Shown piece by piece: positions 5,482-9,712 of a stretch of DNA of 9,712 nt. The notes under the pieces were generated by a model. That model worked only from the letters and a program-made list of their open reading frames with translations, had not been told where the DNA came from and made no database searches. The stretch covers positions 1 to 9,712 of the forward strand of contig CAMEIU010000079.1 of the NCBI GenBank assembly GCA_945918815.1. The letters are read 5' to 3'. Numbering within the stretch: the stretch's first letter is position 1; every line of letters begins with the position of its first letter. Made by a program: the position numbers and the translations under genes. This stretch comes from an uncultured Clostridia bacterium. GTDB lineage: Bacteria; Bacillota; Clostridia; Oscillospirales; Oscillospiraceae.

Positions 5482-6312
5482 TCAGCCCTCCGGGTCGAAG
5501 CCTTCAAAGATGCAGTGGGCGCCGGTGTGTTCGGCGTGTTCCATCTGCTCCTTGGTGCGGATGGTCCAGTTGAATTCCACGGCCCGGTGCCATTTCAGGC
5601 ATTTGGTCAGGCAGAAGTTCCGGCGATGCTCATAGCGATAGGCGATGAAGTCCGGCATGGTGGCCACGTTGGTCAGCAGGTTAGTCAGGATGAATTTCAA
5701 AATCCAGGAGAGATGGCTGTCCTTGTCCTGGAAAAAGTCCTCAGCCAGCTGGCCGCGGCAGAAGGAATAGCGGCGCTTCCGGTACCAGCGCAGGACCCTG
5801 GGGTCGAAGGACTCGATGCAGAAATCCCCCTTATAATTGTCCAGCCGCTTGGCCACGGCCTTGGACAGCTCGTTGTGGTTGCCCCGCTCCGGCTTCAGCT
5901 CGATGATCAGCGGCGTCTTATGCTCGAACAGGGCCAGCACATCCTCCAGAAGCGGAATGGTCTCCCGGCTGTCCTCCAGGGGATACCGGGCCAGGTCTTC
6001 TTTGGTCAGGTCCTCGATGCAGACGTCGGCTCCGGCGGTCCGTTTGAGGCTGGAATCGTGAATCACCGCCAGATTGCCGTCCTTCATGAGATGCACGTCC
6101 AGCTCCGCGCCCCAGCCGTGCTCGATGGCCCGGCGGAAGGCGGCCATGGAGTTTTCCGGCACCGTGGGCTTGTCATGGTAGCCGCGATGGGCGTAGCGGT
6201 ATTTGAGAAGGGTCTTCCAGGCCGGATTGCCCCGGCGGCAGGACAGGAGGACATACAGGACCGCCCAGCCGGCGGCAAACAGAATAATCAGCGCGCGAAT
6301 GACTTCATACAT
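5482..6312 (-). CDS. Membrane-anchored glycerophosphodiester phosphodiesterase
   Basis: The 276-residue protein has an N-terminal membrane segment at about 4-24 and then a GDPD domain. AHRG at 41-44, PENS at 52-55, ELDVHLMKDG at 70-79 and VIHD at 83-86 give the catalytic His42 and His85 and the metal ligands Glu70 and Asp72. IELKPE at 137-142 and ESFD at 167-170 are the later conserved blocks. The family hydrolyses glycerophosphodiesters to glycerol-3-phosphate and an alcohol, using a divalent metal. The start ATG at 6312 follows the MFS stop codon by 3 bp, and its GGAGGA ribosome site lies within the last codons of the MFS gene, so translation is probably coupled. Whether the active site faces outside the cell cannot be read from the sequence, but the basic residues after the helix (Arg26, Arg27) make the orientation uncertain. 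Confidence 0.92.
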   Translation of the reverse strand: MYEVIRALIILFAAGWAVLYVLLSCRRGNPAWKTLLKYRYAHRGYHDKPTVPENSMAAFRRAIEHGWGAELDVHLMKDGNLAVIHDSSLKRTAGADVCIEDLTKEDLARYPLEDSRETIPLLEDVLALFEHKTPLIIELKPERGNHNELSKAVAKRLDNYKGDFCIESFDPRVLRWYRKRRYSFCRGQLAEDFFQDKDSHLSWILKFILTNLLTNVATMPDFIAYRYEHRRNFCLTKCLKWHRAVEFNWTIRTKEQMEHAEHTGAHCIFEGFDPEG

Positions 6313-6315
6313 GGT

Positions 6316-7647
6316 TTAATCCTCCACATCAAAGGCTTCCAGGCCCTTCTTCACCGGGGCCTTGCTGTCGCCGTGGCGGACAAAGCACATGGTGCTGAAG
6401 CTCAACGCCACAAACAATGCCGCGTAGGGGAACAGGGTCCAGTAGCCCACGTTCCGCAGCAGGGTACCGGCCAGCACCGGCGTGACCACCTGGGCCGCCA
6501 TGGAGAAGGTATAATAGTAGCCGGTGAACTTGCCCACGTCGCTGCCCTTGCACATCTCCACCACCATGGGCAGGCTGTTGACGTTGATGGCCGCCCAGGC
6601 CAGGCCCACCAGGGCGAAGACCACATACATGATCAGGTTGATGCTGGAGAAGGTCTCGGTCAGGACATAGCCCAGCAGGAAGCAGGCCGTCAGGAGAATG
6701 GTGCCGATCTGAATGGTCCGGCGGCGGCCGATCTTTCCGGCCAAGGCGCCGATGGGAATATAGGACAGAATGGCGCCGCCGGTGGCCACCATGAGGCAGG
6801 TGGACGCGCCGCCCAGGCCCTGGCCCATGACCTGGGAGATATAGGTGGTGAACCAGGTGGTGACGGCGTTATAGCCCATGAACCACAAGGCGATGGAGGC
6901 CAGCAGGAAGCCCAGGCTCCGCTTGACGGCCTTGGGCAGGACCTCCGTACCGCTGCCGTCGTCCTCGGCCAGGTTTTCCTCCGGGTGAGCCGCCTCATAG
7001 GCCCGGTTCTCGGCGGCCAGCTTCGGCTCCCTGACCGTCAGAAACAGGACGGCGATGGCGACGAGCATCAGGCCCGACACCACCCAGAACAGGGGCTGAT
7101 AGTTCACATGTTCCAGGCCCTGGACCTTGCTGTTGGGATACAGCACAGCGGCCACGCCCAGATACAGGATGCCGCCCACCGCGCCCATGAGATTGATGAT
7201 GGCGTTGGCCTTGGAGCGGAGGGGTTTCGGCGTCACATCGGGCATCAGGGCCACGGCGGGAGAGCGGTAGGTGCCCATGGCCACCAGCAGCAGGCCCAGG
7301 GTCACCACGAACAGGGTCAGCTGCCAGGAGGCGGCGGTCAGGGCGTAGCTGTTGTCCAGAATGGGCAGAACGTTCATGAGAATCACGGCCGCGGCGGTGC
7401 CGCAGAGGATATAGGGCATCCGCTTGCCGATCTTCGTATGGGTCCGGTCCGACAGGCCGCCGAAAAAGGGCAGCAGGAACAGGGCCAGCACGTTGTCCGC
7501 CGCCATGATCGCGCCGGAGAAGGTCTCGTTCATATGGAAGGTATTGGTCAAAATCAGGGGGACCACGTTGTCATACATCTGCCAGAAGGCGCAGATGGAC
7601 AGGAAGGCCAGACCCACCAGAATGGTGCGTTTGTTGTTGAGCTTCAT
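6316..7647 (-). CDS. MFS transporter, GPH/SLC45-like
   Basis: The 443-residue protein has about 12 hydrophobic segments in two halves joined by a hydrophilic loop at about 205-240. A signature-A loop, GLSDRTHTKIGKR, lies at 64-76 after helix 2, with a second-half counterpart GALAGKIGRRRT at 300-311. YRSPAVALMPDVTPKPLRSK at 127-146 resembles the conserved loop of sugar-proton symporters of the GPH/SLC45 type. This suggests uptake of a sugar or related polar solute, but the substrate cannot be read directly. The ATG at 7647 has GAGGAGG upstream and overlaps the HAD stop codon in an ATGA junction. The neighbours suggest a phosphorylated or glycerol-linked substrate as one possibility. Confidence 0.88.
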   Translation of the reverse strand: MKLNNKRTILVGLAFLSICAFWQMYDNVVPLILTNTFHMNETFSGAIMAADNVLALFLLPFFGGLSDRTHTKIGKRMPYILCGTAAAVILMNVLPILDNSYALTAASWQLTLFVVTLGLLLVAMGTYRSPAVALMPDVTPKPLRSKANAIINLMGAVGGILYLGVAAVLYPNSKVQGLEHVNYQPLFWVVSGLMLVAIAVLFLTVREPKLAAENRAYEAAHPEENLAEDDGSGTEVLPKAVKRSLGFLLASIALWFMGYNAVTTWFTTYISQVMGQGLGGASTCLMVATGGAILSYIPIGALAGKIGRRRTIQIGTILLTACFLLGYVLTETFSSINLIMYVVFALVGLAWAAINVNSLPMVVEMCKGSDVGKFTGYYYTFSMAAQVVTPVLAGTLLRNVGYWTLFPYAALFVALSFSTMCFVRHGDSKAPVKKGLEAFDVED

Positions 7648-8447
7648 GCTGTTTCCTCCTCTATGGCGTTCAAAAGCATCCGAATATTCTCATAGATCAT
7701 GGTTGGCTGGACCGGACTGGTTTTCAAGTCCTCCATTGTCCCCTCACCGGAGAGGACGAAGCAGGCGTCGATGCCCGCGTTGACGCCGCAGGCCACATCG
7801 GTATAGAGCCGGTCGCCGACGACCATGGTCTGTTTCTTGGAATAGCCGAACCGTTCCATGGCAAGCAGGGCCATCTCCGGCTGGGGCTTACCAATGAACC
7901 GGGGCCGCCGTCCCGTGGCCCGGTAGAGCATCTCACAGACGCTGCCGCAATCCGGCACATAGCCGTACCAGGTGGGACAGACCCAGTCCGGGTTGGTGGC
8001 AATGAAATCCACGCCGCGGTTCAAAAGGATGCAGCTGTCCTCCAGCTTCTGAAAGGTCAGCTCCGTGTCAAAGCCCGCCACCAGCACGTCGATGCCGTCC
8101 TCCAGATGGTCGGTGATCCGAAGCCCGCCTTGGGTCAGCTGCTCCCGGAAGGTTTTGGTACCGGAGGCGTAGCAGAGCTTGCCGGGATAGTTCGCCTGCA
8201 AGAACAGCACCGTGGCGTCCACGGAGGTCAGAAAGTCCGCCGCCGTGGTCTCGATGCCAAGGCGTGCCATTTTCTCCACATAGGCCTCCACGCTGCGGGA
8301 GGAATTGTTGGTGAGAAACAGATATTTGCCGCCGATGGCCCGGACATGGTTCAAAAAGTCCACGGTGCCGTCAAACAATTGATCGTCCAGATAAATCGTG
8401 CCATCCATATCCAGCAAGAACAGCCGCTTTTGTGCAAGTCTTCCCAT
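7644..8447 (-). CDS. HAD-IIA family phosphatase (NagD/AraL-like)
   Basis: The product has 267 residues from the ATG at 8447. DMDGTIYLDD (13-22) is motif I with the nucleophile Asp13 and acid/base Asp15. FLTNNSSRS (44-52) is motif II with Thr46. IGKPQPEM (185-192) carries the motif III Lys187. VVGDRLYTD (209-217) is motif IV. The long insert between motifs II and III is the C2 cap of subclass IIA, which includes NagD, AraL and the 4-nitrophenyl- and glycerol-phosphate phosphatases. It dephosphorylates small sugar- or glycerol-type phosphates. AAAGGGGG lies directly against the alternative ATG at 8453 but 6 nt from 8447, so 8447 is preferred. It heads the HAD-MFS-GDPD operon. The exact substrate is unknown; the GDPD gene makes glycerol phosphate a reasonable inference. 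Confidence 0.9.
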   Translation of the reverse strand: MGRLAQKRLFLLDMDGTIYLDDQLFDGTVDFLNHVRAIGGKYLFLTNNSSRSVEAYVEKMARLGIETTAADFLTSVDATVLFLQANYPGKLCYASGTKTFREQLTQGGLRITDHLEDGIDVLVAGFDTELTFQKLEDSCILLNRGVDFIATNPDWVCPTWYGYVPDCGSVCEMLYRATGRRPRFIGKPQPEMALLAMERFGYSKKQTMVVGDRLYTDVACGVNAGIDACFVLSGEGTMEDLKTSPVQPTMIYENIRMLLNAIEEETA

Positions 8448-8467
8448 AGGCATCCCCCTTTGGGTCC

Positions 8468-8496
8468 ATTATAGCGAATGCCAACCAAAATTGCAC
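8468..8496 (-). promoter_or_regulatory. Promoter of the HAD-MFS-GDPD operon
   Basis: On the minus strand a perfect TATAAT (8473 down to 8468) lies about 20 bp before the HAD start. The sequence 17 bp further upstream is GTGCAA (8496 down to 8491), only a weak -35 match, so this promoter may be modest or assisted by a regulator. It diverges from the mutY promoter. Confidence 0.5.
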
Positions 8497-8501
8497 CTGG
8501 T

Positions 8502-8530
8502 TTGACAGAAATTAACCAATCATTTATAAT
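8502..8530 (+). promoter_or_regulatory. Perfect consensus sigma-A promoter of mutY
   Basis: TTGACA at 8502-8507 and TATAAT at 8525-8530 are both exact consensus hexamers with the optimal 17-bp spacer. Transcription would start near 8537, giving a leader of roughly 54 nt to the preferred mutY start at 8591. Confidence 0.88.
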
Positions 8531-8590
8531 GGCGTTACATACAGGATGAACTGCAAATCCCATTTTCCCGTTCCAAAGGAAGATATTTTT

Positions 8591-9625
8591 ATGGACGATC
8601 TTTTTTCTGAATTTCCTTTTCTCCTGCTCCCCTGGTATGAAGCCCACAAGCGGGATCTGCCTTGGCGGCGGGACCGGGAGCCTTATCATGTGTGGCTATC
8701 GGAGATCATGCTCCAGCAGACGCGGGTGGAGGCGGTGAAGGGCTACTACGCCCGGTTTGTGGACGCGCTGCCTACCATCCAGGCTCTGGCGGAGGCCCCG
8801 GCGGAGCAGCTGAACAAGCTGTGGGAGGGCCTTGGCTACTACAGCCGGGTTCGGAACCTGCAAAAGGCCGCCCGGCAGATTATGGACCGCCACGGTGGCG
8901 CATTTCCCACAGACTATGAAAGCATCCGCGCCCTGGCGGGAATCGGCGACTATACCGCCGGGGCCGTCGGCTCCATCTGCTTCGAGCTGCCCACCCCGGC
9001 GGTGGACGGCAACGTGCTGCGGGTGGCGGCCCGGGCCGCGGCGGACTTCGCCCCTATCGACCGGCCCCAGGTGAAAAAGGACCTGACCGCCCGGCTGGCA
9101 AAGGTCTATCCCGAAGGCCACTGCGGCGACTTCACCCAGGCATTGATGGAGTTGGGAGCCACGGTCTGCGGCCCCAACGGCGCGCCCCAGTGTGAAGTCT
9201 GCCCTCTGGCCCGGATCTGCCAGGCCCATGCCCAGGGAATCGAGACGCAGCTGCCGGTGAAAAGCGAAAAAAAGCCCCGGCGGCAGGAGGACATGACGGT
9301 GTTCCTTCTGCGCTGCCGGGGGCAGTGGGCCGTGCAAAAGCGGCCGGAGACGGGCTTGCTGGCAGGGCTGTGGGAATTCCCCCATGTGCCAGGGACCCTG
9401 GAGCTGGAGGAAGCCCTGCAGCAGTTGGAGCGTTGGGGCATCCATCCCTCGGAGGTGGAGCGTTCCTCGGATAAGGTCCACATCTTCACCCACGTTCAAT
9501 GGAATATGCGCGGCTGGTACTTCCAATGCGCCAACACGCCGCCGCAGTTTCAGTGGGCGGACGAAGAACAGCTGAACATCACGTTCGCCCTGCCCACCGC
9601 CTTCCGAATCTTTCGGGACCTGTAA
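8591..9625 (+). CDS. mutY: A/G-specific adenine glycosylase MutY
   Basis: The 344-residue enzyme removes adenine mispaired with 8-oxoguanine or guanine in base excision repair. LPWRRDREPYHVWLSEIMLQ at 23-42 contains the catalytic Glu38. GLGYYSRVRNL at 80-90 and the helix-hairpin-helix ALAGIGDYTAGAVGS at 114-128 follow, and VDGN at 138-141 supplies the catalytic Asp139. Cys193, Cys201, Cys204 and Cys210 are placed to bind a [4Fe-4S] cluster. Residues from about 232 form the NUDIX-like C-terminal domain that recognises 8-oxoguanine, with LLAGLWEFP at 256-264 and HIFTH at 297-301 in place of the E. coli FSH loop. The ATG at 8591 is preferred because AAAGGAAG precedes it. The in-frame ATG at 8546 lies only about 9 nt from the expected transcript start and adds 15 atypical residues. 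Confidence 0.95.
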   Translation: MDDLFSEFPFLLLPWYEAHKRDLPWRRDREPYHVWLSEIMLQQTRVEAVKGYYARFVDALPTIQALAEAPAEQLNKLWEGLGYYSRVRNLQKAARQIMDRHGGAFPTDYESIRALAGIGDYTAGAVGSICFELPTPAVDGNVLRVAARAAADFAPIDRPQVKKDLTARLAKVYPEGHCGDFTQALMELGATVCGPNGAPQCEVCPLARICQAHAQGIETQLPVKSEKKPRRQEDMTVFLLRCRGQWAVQKRPETGLLAGLWEFPHVPGTLELEEALQQLERWGIHPSEVERSSDKVHIFTHVQWNMRGWYFQCANTPPQFQWADEEQLNITFALPTAFRIFRDL

Positions 9626-9689
9626 AAACGCGAACCTGCGTTCCGCAGCAGAACGGTAAATTGGGATTTGTTGATGTACAGCTTTTTGT

Positions 9690-9712
9690 AGGGCACGGCC
9701 ACTGGACGTGCC
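9690..9712. repeat. Partial GTAGGGCACG palindrome at the right edge
   Basis: GGCACG (9692-9697) and CGTGCC (9707-9712) form an inverted repeat with a 9-nt loop, and GTAGG precedes the left arm. It resembles the outer arms of the palindrome at 2904-2959 and probably continues past the window edge. The rest of 9626-9689 after mutY shows only a weak CGTTC/GAACG hairpin without a T-run, so no terminator is called. Confidence 0.4.

Noticed and set aside
5413..7695. Very long plus-strand open frame (760 codons) across the GDPD and MFS genes
   Set aside because: It lies antisense to two clearly recognisable genes, has His/Gln/Gly-rich composition typical of a GC-rich shadow frame, begins in a palindromic repeat and lacks a ribosome site.

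Overview
The window looks like chromosomal DNA from a Gram-positive gut-type Firmicute of class Clostridia, most likely the Oscillospiraceae/Ruminococcaceae. This is inferred from four things: moderately high-GC coding sequence, strong AGGAGG-type ribosome binding sites, housekeeping promoters close to TTGACA-17-TATAAT, and several short palindromic intergenic repeats (motifs such as CCGTAGGGGCG and CCTTCCCCTTGAGGGG) that I associate with these genomes. No rRNA, tRNA, CRISPR array, phage gene or transposase gene is visible.

Left third (about 1-3860, minus strand). Read in the coding direction, a 52-codon DUF3006-like gene is followed by an acidic-stalk lipoprotein (possibly DUF4358), an MBOAT O-acyltransferase and a DHHW/AlgJ-like protein. 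The last two form the usual pair for O-acetylating a cell-surface or secreted polysaccharide: the MBOAT protein moves acyl groups across the membrane and the anchored DHHW protein acts outside it. The pair is separated by about 360 bp filled with palindromic repeats, and a second copy of one of these repeats lies at the left edge of the window, so DHHW is bracketed by direct repeats.

Centre (3855-5481). The divergent intergenic region holds a roughly 295-bp MITE-like element with 21-bp imperfect terminal inverted repeats, internal arrays of a 7-bp repeat, and a second palindromic repeat nested in its middle. To its right, on the plus strand, are a four-helix-bundle protein (DUF2383/ferritin-like) and a cytidylate-kinase-like P-loop protein. 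The kinase has its own promoter, whose -35 box covers the stop codon of the preceding gene. A hairpin and a further palindromic repeat lie between the converging kinase and GDPD genes.

Right half (5482-9625). A tight minus-strand operon encodes a HAD-IIA phosphatase, an MFS transporter of the GPH/SLC45-like sugar type, and a membrane-anchored glycerophosphodiester phosphodiesterase. The first two overlap by ATGA, and the last two are 3 bp apart. A plausible reading is scavenging or recycling of glycerophosphodiesters or related phosphorylated compounds, but the transported substrate is unknown. Diverging from it is mutY, encoding an A/G-specific adenine glycosylase, with a perfect consensus sigma-A promoter.

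Nothing here is a clearly new defence or metabolic system. The most unusual material is the density and nesting of non-coding palindromic elements, the surface O-acetylation operon with its small accessory genes, and the coupled HAD-MFS-GDPD operon.
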